From assembly GCF_010994035.1 (NCBI RefSeq), contig NZ_WIXN01000006.1:1-64000 (forward strand): DNA of 64,000 nt, read 5' to 3'. The position numbers and the translations under genes are program-made. Below are positions 1 to 9,100 of this stretch, in pieces; positions within the stretch are counted from its first letter, which is position 1; the number at the start of each line of letters is the position of its first letter. Below the pieces are notes generated by a model. That model saw nothing but the letters and a program-made list of their open reading frames with translations, had not been told where the DNA came from and ran no database searches. This DNA comes from Virgibacillus aidingensis. GTDB lineage: Bacteria; Bacillota; Bacilli; Bacillales; Amphibacillaceae.

Positions 1-68
1 GCTTCCAACTTCTCACCTTGACATCTGTTTACATACTGGTTGTTTTGTTCAGTTTTCAAAGAGCAAAT
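1..68 (-). promoter_or_regulatory. rRNA operon leader with boxA antitermination site
   Basis: Read on the minus strand, 68-53 is TTTGCTCTTTGAAAAC, which matches the boxA element preceding Bacillus 16S rRNA genes; the rest continues to the window edge as pre-16S leader. The 16S gene itself should start just beyond position 1 and is not included. In B. subtilis an rrn operon also follows lysS. Confidence 0.75.
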
Positions 69-101
69 GTATCATGCCGCTTTGTTTTGCGACAAGATTA
101 T

Positions 102-130
102 ATTATATCACCTTAAGCAGATTATGTCAA
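102..130 (-). promoter_or_regulatory. rRNA operon promoter P2 (sigma-A)
   Basis: A perfect TTGACA (130-125) and perfect TATAAT (107-102), spaced by exactly 17 bases on the minus strand. It lies about 76 bases downstream of P1 and directly before a boxA-like leader. Tandem strong promoters plus boxA are the signature of a Bacillus rRNA operon. Confidence 0.85.
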
Positions 131-177
131 CGTGTTTTTTGCCTTTATTTTCTCCTGCTCAAATTGGCGACTTTTTT

Positions 178-206
178 AATATAACACATTAAGAAAACAA
201 AGTCAA
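178..206 (-). promoter_or_regulatory. rRNA operon promoter P1 (sigma-A)
   Basis: On the minus strand TTGACT (206-201) and TATATT (183-178) are separated by 17 bases. It is the upstream member of a tandem pair driving transcription leftward out of the window, as in Bacillus rrn operons. No gene lies between it and the window edge. Confidence 0.75.
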
Positions 207-473
207 TTGTTTAATGTTATTTTTTGCAGCCAAATTTATCCTTCCATTGCCTCGAGCCAAAAATTGCAGACAATGTGTCATTGCTTATTCACTTGGCTTT
301 TTTGAAGCAACGATATTTAATTTACCATGTTTACTTTATAAAATCAAGCTAAATTTGAAAGAAAGAAATGGGATTCTTTAACTTTCCTCATAAAAACTTA
401 TTTCATTTAAATTTTCCGGGCAACTGATAATTGTAGTAACATCACTTTACCCGAAATCCACTATGATGAAACT

Positions 474-517
474 AAAAATACCAGCCTGCTGAAAATTAGT
501 CAGCGGGCTGGTATTTG
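474..517 (-). terminator. lysS terminator
   Basis: Inverted repeat with arms ATACCAGCC and GGCTGGTAT extended by TGCTGA/TCAGC, followed on the minus strand by TATTTTTAG. It separates lysS from the rRNA operon promoters. The remaining 207-473 interval is AT-rich and I see nothing else in it. Confidence 0.75.
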
Positions 518-523
518 CAATGG

Positions 524-2011
<1,488 letters not shown>

Positions 2012-2153
2012 TCACTCCAGTCAATAATAGGTATAGAAGCCTTTGATTTAATACGAAAGACTTACGAACCTTCTTCTATTAGTAAGTATATCGGAAAACA
2101 GTAATATCTTCATGTGTATTAACTTAAGTAAACCTGTGGTGGAACTTCCATAC

Positions 2154-2183
2154 ATTATAGAGATATTTTCACCTTCCCGTCAA
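2154..2183 (-). promoter_or_regulatory. lysS promoter (sigma-A)
   Basis: Minus-strand TTGACG (2183-2178), an 18-base spacer and perfect TATAAT (2159-2154). It directly follows the terminator at 2207-2250, so lysS is an independent transcription unit. Confidence 0.7.
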
Positions 2184-2206
2184 TGCTTGCAAAAATGACT
2201 CTTCCT

Positions 2207-2250
2207 GCATGAAAAAATCTGCCGGGATTGGACGGCAGATTTTTTCATGC
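2207..2250. terminator. Bidirectional-type terminator between the fol operon and lysS
   Basis: A perfect 18-bp inverted repeat (arms 2207-2224 and 2233-2250, 8-base loop) with A6 and T6 runs inside the arms. It ends the folP-folB-folK-XRE transcript. The stretch 2251-2548 holds no gene I recognise; dusB, expected here from B. subtilis synteny, is absent. Confidence 0.8.
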
Positions 2251-2548
2251 AAGGCTATACTGCCAGATCCCAATTCATCGGCATAAGCAGATAACATATA
2301 CAGCAGTTTTTGCCGCTTCATTAATATGGTGCTTATTTCTCTTCTGCCAAAAAGCCTTTAAGATACCAGCGGATGTCTGCACAGTAATAATGAAAAGTTC
2401 CATATACATGTAATATCTCTTTTTATTGCGCAGGTTTATCAAAATGTTTATCTGTTTACATATACCTCTGTCCGCTGGGTTAAAATCCTGTTACATCCAG
2501 CAGAAAGCCAGGTCGGCAGGATACAATTTGACGCCATGTTGTTATATA

Positions 2549-2818
2549 TCACGAATTGAAAACATCGGGTTTTTCCGCTTGAACATTTTCTTCTATTACA
2601 GGATGGTCTTGACCTTCTTCCAACAATAATTCTTCTTTGGATATAGATAATAGAGACGAAATTTGATTCAGTAATTTTTCCGAAGCCTCTTTTGTACCGC
2701 GTTCAACTGCACCGATGAAAGAAAGAGAGACGTCCAGTTCTTTTGCGAAATTCGCCTGTGTATAACCCTTTAATTTTCGAAACGCCTTTATTCTTCTGCC
2801 GATTCGTTTAGTTTCCAT
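2549..2818 (-). CDS. yazB: XRE-family helix-turn-helix protein (YazB-like)
   Basis: An 89-residue putative DNA-binding protein. Residues about 6-60 form a typical XRE/Cro helix-turn-helix (GYTQANFAKELDVSLSFIGA covers the two recognition helices). The remaining roughly 25 residues are acidic and look disordered; B. subtilis YazB, which occupies the same place after folK, is shorter and lacks most of this tail. The ATG overlaps the end of folK by 31 bases and there is no later in-frame Met, so translation is probably coupled to folK. Its target is unknown. Confidence 0.8.
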   Translation of the reverse strand: METKRIGRRIKAFRKLKGYTQANFAKELDVSLSFIGAVERGTKEASEKLLNQISSLLSISKEELLLEEGQDHPVIEENVQAEKPDVFNS

Positions 2819-3297
2819 ATAATTACATCCTTTATGTCCGATCTTGGTAGCTCACTCATCAGCTCCTCTACACTTTTTCCCTGTTCCGGTATAATATAAT
2901 CCGGAGAAATTTCGTGTAATGGAACAAGTACAAAAGCTCGTTCATGCATTCTTGGATGCGGGATTACCAATCTCTCCCCGTGTATATTTTCATTATTATA
3001 GAGTAAAATGTCAAGATCGATTGTACGCGGGCCAAAACGGATCACGCGTTTTCTTCCCAGTTTCCTTTCCAAATTTTGACAGAAGTCCAGCAGCTGAACA
3101 GGAGAAAATTCTGTTTGTATTTTAACTGCCATATTTAAAAAATCTGACTGATCTGTATAGCCTACGGGGGCAGTTTCATAAATGGAAGATTGCTGAAGGA
3201 TAGTTATATGTTCGTTTTGCAAATAACCCAGTGCCTGATTTAAATGATCCTCTCTCGGTTCAATATTGGTTCCCAGAGCAAGGTATACAGTGTTCAT
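2788..3297 (-). CDS. folK: 2-amino-4-hydroxy-6-hydroxymethyldihydropteridine diphosphokinase (HPPK)
   Basis: Transfers pyrophosphate from ATP to 6-hydroxymethyl-7,8-dihydropterin, making the DHPS substrate in folate synthesis. The 169-residue protein begins with YLALGTNIEPRE and carries the HPPK signature RFGPRTIDLDILLY (near 88-101) plus IPHPRMHERAFVLVPL. It overlaps folB by 4 bases (ATGA), a translational-coupling arrangement, and is followed by the XRE gene. Confidence 0.95.
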   Translation of the reverse strand: MNTVYLALGTNIEPREDHLNQALGYLQNEHITILQQSSIYETAPVGYTDQSDFLNMAVKIQTEFSPVQLLDFCQNLERKLGRKRVIRFGPRTIDLDILLYNNENIHGERLVIPHPRMHERAFVLVPLHEISPDYIIPEQGKSVEELMSELPRSDIKDVIIWKLNESAEE

Positions 3298-3659
3298 ACA
3301 CTTTTCTCCCTATATATTTCCACGGCAACAGATTGGTAATTTCCTGCTATGGGGGGATCTGGTTTGGTCACTTTTACTTTACAGGCAGTCAGCAGGGAAA
3401 AATGGCTTAAAAGCCTTTCTGCAATGGTCTCAGCGACAGCTTCTATCAGGTTTTTTGCCTCCCCTGTCACTACTTCTTCAATAATATCGTAAGCCGCGCC
3501 GTAATGAATCGAATCATTCATGTCATCTGTTCTGCCTGCTTTTCTCAGCTCGGCATAAAGTTCGGCATCTACATAAAAACGCTGGCCCAGCTTCTTTTCT
3601 TCAGGAAGTAATCCGTGGTATCCATAGAACTCTAGTTTATTCAGTAGTATCTTGTCCAT
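3294..3659 (-). CDS. folB: Dihydroneopterin aldolase
   Basis: Cleaves 7,8-dihydroneopterin to 6-hydroxymethyl-dihydropterin plus glycolaldehyde. The 121-residue product has the family N-terminus (LEFYGYHGLLPEEKKLGQRF) with the conserved Tyr-Gly-His segment and Glu, and the C-terminal KPDPPIAGNYQSVAVEI typical of FolB. It starts 3 bases after folP and overlaps folK by 4 bases, so the three fol genes form a tight operon in catalytic-neighbour order. Confidence 0.95.
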   Translation of the reverse strand: MDKILLNKLEFYGYHGLLPEEKKLGQRFYVDAELYAELRKAGRTDDMNDSIHYGAAYDIIEEVVTGEAKNLIEAVAETIAERLLSHFSLLTACKVKVTKPDPPIAGNYQSVAVEIYREKSV

Positions 3660-3662
3660 CTG

Positions 3663-4487
3663 CTACCCTCTTTCCGCCCGCAGCATAGTATCCATCATTT
3701 TTGTAAGCTGTACAGTCATTTCTACATTATGCACCCGTACAATTTGAACTCCTTTGGTTATGCCCAGACAAGTTGTTGCTCCCGTGCCAACATCCCTATC
3801 CTTTGGTATGCTAATATCCAGGGTACTTCCAATAAACCTTTTGCGGGACGTACCGAGCAGCAGCGGAAGTTCAAATGCATGAAAAAGTTCCAGATGATTC
3901 ATTGCAGCGAGGTTATGTTCTTTCGTTTTTGCAAAACCAATCCCCGGATCCAATATAATATTTTCCCGGGGGACACCGGCAGAAACGGCAATATCTATAC
4001 TTTCCTGCAGATCATCTTTCATATCTACTACTAAATCGGTATAATCCATGTTTGTCCGATTATGCATTAAAATAATTGGTGCGTCATATGCTGCGGCAAC
4101 TTGGGCTATTTCCGGTTCGCGCTTTGCTCCCCAGACGTCATTAATCATATCAGCACCCGCTTCCAGCGCCTGTTTTGCTGTTTCTGCTTTGTACGTATCA
4201 ATCGAAATTGGTATGTTTACCTCTTTCTTAACCGCTTCAATTATCGGAACCACCCGATTGATTTCTTCCTGTTCAGAAACAGGGGCATGGTCCGGCCGGG
4301 TTGATTCCCCGCCAATATCAATGAAATCAGCACCTTGTTCTTCCAGCTTTTTTGCATGAGCAACAGCCTTTTTGAGAGAATCATAGCTTCCCCCATCTGA
4401 GAATGAGTCGGGGGTTACATTCAGGATGCCCATTATATGTGTACGATCCGTTAAATCATAGTTCTTTTTCTTCGTAGTTAATTTCAT
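3663..4487 (-). CDS. folP: Dihydropteroate synthase
   Basis: Condenses dihydropterin pyrophosphate with p-aminobenzoate; it is the sulfonamide target. The 274 residues form a TIM-barrel DHPS with MGILNVTPDSFSDGG (about 19-33) and the pterin-site motif DIGGESTRP (about 57-65), followed by the SIDTYK, DPGIGFAKT and GTSRKRFIG loops. It is the first gene of the fol operon here. In B. subtilis pabB, pabA and pabC precede it; none is present, so pABA synthesis must be encoded elsewhere. The promoter is not clear: TTGCCA-18-TAAGCT at 4555-4526 is a weak candidate. Confidence 0.96.
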   Translation of the reverse strand: MKLTTKKKNYDLTDRTHIMGILNVTPDSFSDGGSYDSLKKAVAHAKKLEEQGADFIDIGGESTRPDHAPVSEQEEINRVVPIIEAVKKEVNIPISIDTYKAETAKQALEAGADMINDVWGAKREPEIAQVAAAYDAPIILMHNRTNMDYTDLVVDMKDDLQESIDIAVSAGVPRENIILDPGIGFAKTKEHNLAAMNHLELFHAFELPLLLGTSRKRFIGSTLDISIPKDRDVGTGATTCLGITKGVQIVRVHNVEMTVQLTKMMDTMLRAERG

Positions 4488-4593
4488 TTTCGGTTACCTT
4501 CCCTCTAACAAACGGTAATGTCTTTAGCTTAACACAGCATATTCAAAAGTGGCAATTGCCGGGGATACCTGCAGAAAGCTAGTAAAACGTGGA

Positions 4594-4638
4594 AATAAAA
4601 TCACCGGTGCAACCATTGGAGACTGCGCACCGGTTTTA
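4594..4638. terminator. Terminator after the nrd operon
   Basis: Inverted arms ACCGGTGC (4603-4610) and GCACCGGT (4627-4634), with T-rich runs on both sides, so it can work in either direction. It separates the nrd genes from folP. I see nothing else clear in 4639-4765. Confidence 0.7.
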
Positions 4639-4765
4639 TGTTATATTCAGGCTAAATCGCACATCAATAAACAAATTTCAGTGCATGTTCTGCTGAAATC
4701 ACTCCTTATAGTCTGACTGGGAAATCTGACCACAATGTTAAGCGATCTGCCAAATGCCGGCCTTC

Positions 4766-5812
4766 CTACAAATCATCAAAGCCATTCAGATCACTGGTTT
4801 TTGTATACTGCCTTGATTTTTGCTCGAAAAAATCTGTCTTTGTTCCATCAAAATTATCGGCATACGCCCGAATCCACTTCATCTGGTTGTCTGTATGTTC
4901 GGGATACGTCTCGCTTAACCCCATCATACGGAGCATCTTATTGGCGCGATATTTGATATACCCGGCCATTTCTTCAAGATCAATACCTTGAATTCCGGAC
5001 AGGACATATCTTGACCATTCGATTTCCAGATCAGCCGATTCTCTGAACCGGCTGTAGACCCAATCAGTAAAGCTTGCCGTGTTCTGTTCCGGATTTTCAT
5101 GTAATACAGCCCGGAATAATTCAGATATAAACCTGCCATGCTCCAGCTCATCCCGGTTGATATAGCTGATCATCGTGGAAGTGCCTACCATCTTATTTTG
5201 TCTGGCAAGGTGATAAAAGAAGGCAAATCCCGAATAGAAGAACATTCCTTCCAGAAGTGCGGTATATACACAGGTTTTAAGAATGTTTTCGACAGTCGGT
5301 TCCTCAACAAACTGATTGTACTGGTTCATGATTGTTTCATTTCGTTTTAATAATACCGGATCGGTCCGTCCGAGCTGAAATGCTTCGTTTTGTTCATCCA
5401 GGGATACTACAGATGACAATACATAGGAATAGCTTTCATTGTGCACAGCCTCCTGCTGGGCAATCACTGCCATGATCGACTGGACAGACGGATCGGTTGC
5501 ATAAAGCGACAGCAAAAGTGCGGTTCTCGTTTGCGGTGCGTCCAATGTTGATAACAGACCGATAATCTTTAAATAGGTATCCCGCTCTTCTTTGGTCAGT
5601 GTGGCAAACTGGCGTAAATCATCGGACATATTGATTTCATCCGCCTGCCAATAGTTTCCGATGAGCCGCTTGTACATTTTATACCAGTGCGGGTAGGCGA
5701 TATCATTCCAATTCAGTATGCCGCTGGATTTCCCGCCAAAAAGTGCGGTTGATTTGTTGGGATTCATCGGTTCCAGTGTTTTTGCCTTTTCAAGTAATAC
5801 TTTTGACATCAT
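4766..5812 (-). CDS. Class I ribonucleotide reductase beta (radical-generating) subunit
   Basis: Ferritin-like R2 protein that houses the metal cofactor and radical used by the alpha subunit to make dNDPs. In 348 residues all six carboxylate/histidine metal ligands can be placed by alignment to E. coli R2: Asp91, Glu121, His124, Glu188, Glu222, His225. The radical tyrosine corresponds to Tyr128 in EAVHNESY. It is therefore neither a ligand-less class Ie nor a Phe/Leu-substituted class Ic protein. The ATGATG start overlaps the flavodoxin gene by 23 bases and follows AAGGAG. Whether the metal is Fe2, Mn2 or mixed cannot be read from sequence. Confidence 0.92.
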   Translation of the reverse strand: MMSKVLLEKAKTLEPMNPNKSTALFGGKSSGILNWNDIAYPHWYKMYKRLIGNYWQADEINMSDDLRQFATLTKEERDTYLKIIGLLSTLDAPQTRTALLLSLYATDPSVQSIMAVIAQQEAVHNESYSYVLSSVVSLDEQNEAFQLGRTDPVLLKRNETIMNQYNQFVEEPTVENILKTCVYTALLEGMFFYSGFAFFYHLARQNKMVGTSTMISYINRDELEHGRFISELFRAVLHENPEQNTASFTDWVYSRFRESADLEIEWSRYVLSGIQGIDLEEMAGYIKYRANKMLRMMGLSETYPEHTDNQMKWIRAYADNFDGTKTDFFEQKSRQYTKTSDLNGFDDL

Positions 5813-6224
5813 GCAGCACTCCTTCCAGCCAGTTTTTCACTTTGGGCTCCTGGGATCCCCGTGGTGACTGTTCTATTTTCAGGCCGTTCCATTTGCTTCT
5901 GTAAAAGGCTTCCAGCTTATTTACAGCGCAGCAATAAAGATCATCCCCGCCAAATTGGGTATCACCGGTGCCGAATACAGCTACATTTTCCGGTTTATAG
6001 CCTATTTCCAGCACAAAATCTTTTACCTCTTCAGGAGTGGCACCCATCTCCCATGTAAATGTCCCGATAAAAATGAGGCCGTAGCGGGAAGCATCCACCG
6101 GAGGATCAATCCCTATCCGGTGCATCTCAACAGCCGACCCGTCCGCTATTAATCCTTTTTCAATCATCTCCGCTGTTTCCTTTGTATTTCCGCTGTATGA
6201 TAAATAAGCGATTAAACTCCTCAA
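5790..6224 (-). CDS. Flavodoxin encoded within the ribonucleotide reductase operon
   Basis: A 144-residue flavodoxin fold: the FMN phosphate loop is SYSGNTKETA (about 9-18), followed by GTFTWEMGATPEEV (54-67) and FGTGDTQFGG (85-94), as in stand-alone electron-transfer flavodoxins. It does not resemble B. subtilis NrdI in sequence, yet it sits between the alpha and beta subunit genes, overlapping both (4 and 23 bases). By position it probably supplies electrons to activate or maintain the R2 cofactor, or to reduce the enzyme; this is inference. The start is a TTG overlapping the alpha-subunit stop (TTGA). Confidence 0.85.
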   Translation of the reverse strand: MRSLIAYLSYSGNTKETAEMIEKGLIADGSAVEMHRIGIDPPVDASRYGLIFIGTFTWEMGATPEEVKDFVLEIGYKPENVAVFGTGDTQFGGDDLYCCAVNKLEAFYRSKWNGLKIEQSPRGSQEPKVKNWLEGVLHDVKSIT

Positions 6225-8428
6225 CTTTCACACCACTCACATTCTTCGACATCATTGGCTGTGGAACGGACATAATACGTTGTTTTCAATCCATCCCTCC
6301 ATGCCTGGAGATGCAAAGCCAGAAGCACTGATGCTTTAATCGTGTTCGGCACATATATATTAAATGAAATGCTTTGATCCACATGCTTTTGCCTGGCTGC
6401 GTTCTGTTTCACTGACCAGCGCTGATCCAGAATATAAGCGGATCTGCGGTAAACATCATACGTGTTATAGTCCAGTTCCGGTGCAGTTACGGCAATCTTA
6501 AAATCCTTCTTTTCTTCAAAATAGAATGGTTTGAAGACCGGATCAATACTGGCAGTGGATCCGGCGATCATGGATGTGGATGAATTTGGCGCCACAGCCA
6601 TCAGATAGCCATTGCGGATACCGTGAACTGCCACATCCTCTTTTAATTTATGCCATTTCTCATCACGGTAGCCTTTGTCAGTAAAATAACGGCCAGTCTG
6701 CCATTTACTTCCCGCAAATGCCGGATAGCTTCCTTTTTCTCTGCTAAGCTCCATGCTCGCCTTAATCGTCAAGTAAGCAACTTTTTCATACAGTTGATCC
6801 GCATAGTCGACAGCTTCGTTCGATTCCCAGCGGATGTTTTTCTTTGCCAGCAAATGATGCCAGCCGAATGTCCCCAATCCAATCGCACGGTATTTTCGGT
6901 TTGTCAGTTGTGTCTGCTTCAGCGGCAATGTATTAATATCAATGACATTATCCAGCATTCGCACCTGAATGGGGATCAGCCTTTCCAGGACATTCTCCGG
7001 TTCTGCACGGCCCAGATTAATAGAGCTGAGGTTGCATACAACATAATCTCCCGGCTTATATTTTTTCACGATGGTTCCGTCGGCTTCGGAAAATTCCTCC
7101 AAAAACTCGGTAGGTGACTGGTTCTGCGTAATTTCCGTACATAAATTGGAACAGTAAATCATGCCCTGATGTGAGTTATTATTCTGCCGGTTTACCTCAT
7201 CCCGGTAAAACATAAAAGGCGTGCCTGATTCAAGCTGCGACTTCATGATCCGTTTCATAATATCAATCGCCGGCACAACACGTTTCGTCAGCGCATCAGA
7301 TGCCACACACTCCAGATACCGCTTTCGCCAAGAGCCTGCCCCTCTTTCTTCATCGAAATAGTCTTCCAGAGAATAGCCCATAACTTGCCGAACTTCATGG
7401 GGGTCAAATAAATACCAGTCACCACGCTTTTCCACCTGCTCCATAAAATAATCCGGCAAGCTGACACCGGTAAAAATATCATGAGCCCGCTGTCGTTCAT
7501 CTCCATTGTTGAGCTTCAAATCAAGAAAAGCCTCGATATCGCTGTGCCATACATCCAAATAAACGGCAATGGCCCCTTTTCTTGTGCCAAGCTGATCTAC
7601 ACTGACTGCTGTATTGTTCAGCTGCTTGATCCAGGGCACAACCCCGCTGGACATATTTTTATAGCCTTTGATGGAGCTGCCCCGGCCGCGGATTTTTCCC
7701 ATGTATACGCCAATTCCTCCGCCGTTTTTGGAAAGCTTTGCAATATCGGTGTTGCTGTCATAGATCGATTGCAGGCTGTCATCCACCGTGTCTATGAAAC
7801 AGCTGGAAAGCTGGCCATGAGTTTTTCCGGCATTTGTCAGGGTAGGTGTTGCCACTGTCATGTATAAATTGCTTAACGCCCAATAAGCTTCCGCCACATA
7901 ATCACGCCGCCGGTTAACGTCTTCATCCTGCATGAGGTGCATGGCAATAATCATCCAGCGTTCCTGTGGCAGTTCATACATATTTTTCTCATGGTCGGTG
8001 GCAAGATACCTGGTAGCCAGCGTGTACAGACCAAGATAATTAAATAGCAGATCCCGTTCAGGTTCAATGATGGACCCAAAATAGTCTATTTCCTGCAGGG
8101 TATATTTTTCCAGCAGCTGATCGGTATAAATTCCTTTTTCCGTAAGTATTTTCATTAATTGATAGAAATCCCCGTAACGGCAGCCGGGTTCATAGCCCCT
8201 GTTTGCCGCAGCCCGTTCATATAAGGTATTTAAATATAGACGGCTTGCGACAAATGTCCAATCGGGGCTTGCCTCATCAATATTTTCCAGTGCCCTTTTG
8301 ATTAATTGATCGCTGTTATATGTTGCTCCATAGGACTTTTCCAAAAAGCTTCTTTTGTCTACATTCAGTCCCGCTGCAGCCTCATCAATTACTTGTTTCA
8401 GATTGTCTTCCGCTGTTACGTTCATCAT
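6221..8428 (-). CDS. Class I ribonucleotide reductase alpha (catalytic) subunit
   Basis: Reduces ribonucleotides to deoxyribonucleotides. The 735-residue protein keeps the class I active site: redox cysteines Cys210 (SSCFID) and Cys465 (VVCNLSS), thiyl-radical Cys430 (SNLCTEI), the radical-transfer pair Tyr718-Tyr719, and a C-terminal CEWCES pair for thioredoxin/glutaredoxin re-reduction. It differs clearly at its N-terminus from the roughly 700-residue B. subtilis NrdE, and no obvious ATP-cone domain is seen. ATG at 8428 follows AAGGAGG. It is the first gene of an operon preceded by NrdR boxes and a cobalamin riboswitch, so expression should fall when dNTP pools or B12 are high. Confidence 0.93.
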   Translation of the reverse strand: MMNVTAEDNLKQVIDEAAAGLNVDKRSFLEKSYGATYNSDQLIKRALENIDEASPDWTFVASRLYLNTLYERAAANRGYEPGCRYGDFYQLMKILTEKGIYTDQLLEKYTLQEIDYFGSIIEPERDLLFNYLGLYTLATRYLATDHEKNMYELPQERWMIIAMHLMQDEDVNRRRDYVAEAYWALSNLYMTVATPTLTNAGKTHGQLSSCFIDTVDDSLQSIYDSNTDIAKLSKNGGGIGVYMGKIRGRGSSIKGYKNMSSGVVPWIKQLNNTAVSVDQLGTRKGAIAVYLDVWHSDIEAFLDLKLNNGDERQRAHDIFTGVSLPDYFMEQVEKRGDWYLFDPHEVRQVMGYSLEDYFDEERGAGSWRKRYLECVASDALTKRVVPAIDIMKRIMKSQLESGTPFMFYRDEVNRQNNNSHQGMIYCSNLCTEITQNQSPTEFLEEFSEADGTIVKKYKPGDYVVCNLSSINLGRAEPENVLERLIPIQVRMLDNVIDINTLPLKQTQLTNRKYRAIGLGTFGWHHLLAKKNIRWESNEAVDYADQLYEKVAYLTIKASMELSREKGSYPAFAGSKWQTGRYFTDKGYRDEKWHKLKEDVAVHGIRNGYLMAVAPNSSTSMIAGSTASIDPVFKPFYFEEKKDFKIAVTAPELDYNTYDVYRRSAYILDQRWSVKQNAARQKHVDQSISFNIYVPNTIKASVLLALHLQAWRDGLKTTYYVRSTANDVEECEWCES

Positions 8429-8460
8429 TCCGCCTCCTTATAATACTGTTCTTTGTCCAA

Positions 8461-8491
8461 ACAAAAAACCGCTCACCCCGGAGGTAAACGG
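8461..8491 (-). terminator. Riboswitch-controlled intrinsic terminator
   Basis: Minus-strand stem CCGTTTACC/GGTGAGCGG (9 bp including G-U pairs, loop TCCGG) followed by TTTTTTG. It lies between the cobalamin aptamer and the alpha-subunit start codon, so it is the natural off-state of the expression platform. Confidence 0.8.
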
Positions 8492-8566
8492 CTGTAAAAC
8501 GACAGAAAATAAAAAACATGTTCCATCGTTTCATCATCGCTTGCCCCGAGGATACGAAACTACTAG

Positions 8567-8740
8567 AGCTTAGGCAGGTCTCCTGACTTGTGCTTTAAAC
8601 CTACTGGGGCCCTTCCCGTAACGCTGCCGTGAAGCCAGCTGATACAGTGGATTACCCGTTCGTCACACTTACAGTTGCGGGGACAGTTCCGGATTTTCAC
8701 CGGATTCCCTTTTAAGACTAAGATGTCACCTTAGCTCCCG
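8567..8740 (-). promoter_or_regulatory. Cobalamin (B12) riboswitch
   Basis: On the minus strand the sequence contains the conserved cobalamin-aptamer segments in order: AAGGTGACATCTTAG, GGGAATCCGGTGAAAATCC, ACTGTCCCCGCAACTGTAA, GGGAAGG, and the B12 box AAGTCAGGAGACCTGCC (8589-8573). It is placed about 140 bases before a class I reductase gene and followed by a terminator. In other bacteria B12 riboswitches of this kind switch off B12-independent isozymes when B12 allows a class II enzyme to work. Confidence 0.95.
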
Positions 8741-8758
8741 AACACTATATATAGTGTT
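8741..8758 (-). promoter_or_regulatory. NrdR box 1
   Basis: AACACTATATATAGTGTT is a perfect 18-bp palindrome matching the published NrdR consensus (acaCwAtATaTwGtgt). It covers the probable -10 region (TATATA, 8753-8748) of the nrd promoter. Confidence 0.9.
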
Positions 8759-8776
8759 TTATTAAATTTTTATTAA
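8748..8776 (-). promoter_or_regulatory. Probable nrd operon promoter
   Basis: Minus-strand TTAATA (8776-8771), a 17-base spacer and TATATA (8753-8748), with predicted start near 8741 at the riboswitch boundary. The -35 is weak, so the call rests largely on its fit with the two NrdR boxes. The remaining stretch 8790-9020 is AT-rich and has no recognised feature. Confidence 0.5.
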
Positions 8777-8787
8777 TATATATTGTA
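8774..8787 (-). promoter_or_regulatory. NrdR box 2 (degenerate)
   Basis: Minus-strand TACAATATATATTA matches about 11 of 14 core positions of the NrdR consensus. Its centre is 31 bp, about three helical turns, from that of box 1, the usual spacing of paired NrdR sites. It overlaps or abuts the candidate -35 TTAATA (8776-8771). Confidence 0.75.
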
Positions 8788-9023
8788 TTTACAGACTATC
8801 ATAGTAGATTTCTTTATGCAATGAATTTGGGGCGTTTTTATGTTTAAAATACGTGAAAATTTGTTTTTTGGGGAGAAATTTCCATTAAAGTATTTTCAGT
8901 TAGCGTAAATATCCGAAGCCTTTACACATCCTAATTTATATTCCTCAATAAATGCAGACAGCTCACTCTCCACGCGTATGGCCGTAACTCATAACACTGG
9001 TTGGATGCCTGTTGTTTGAGTAA

Positions 9024-9067
9024 CAAAAAAGGTATACGAACGCAAGGCAAACAAGCATCCGTATACC
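9024..9067 (-). terminator. cysK terminator
   Basis: Arms GGTATACG (9031-9038) and CGTATACC (9060-9067) followed on the minus strand by TTTTTTG. It lies 34 bases after the cysK stop. Confidence 0.8.
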
Positions 9068-9100
9068 AATATATATTTGAAATTTATATTCGACTAAATT

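Noticed and set aside
5790-6224. Calling the small flavoprotein NrdI
   Set aside because: Its FMN loop and overall sequence match ordinary flavodoxins and not the NrdI I know from B. subtilis; only its position suggests a similar role.
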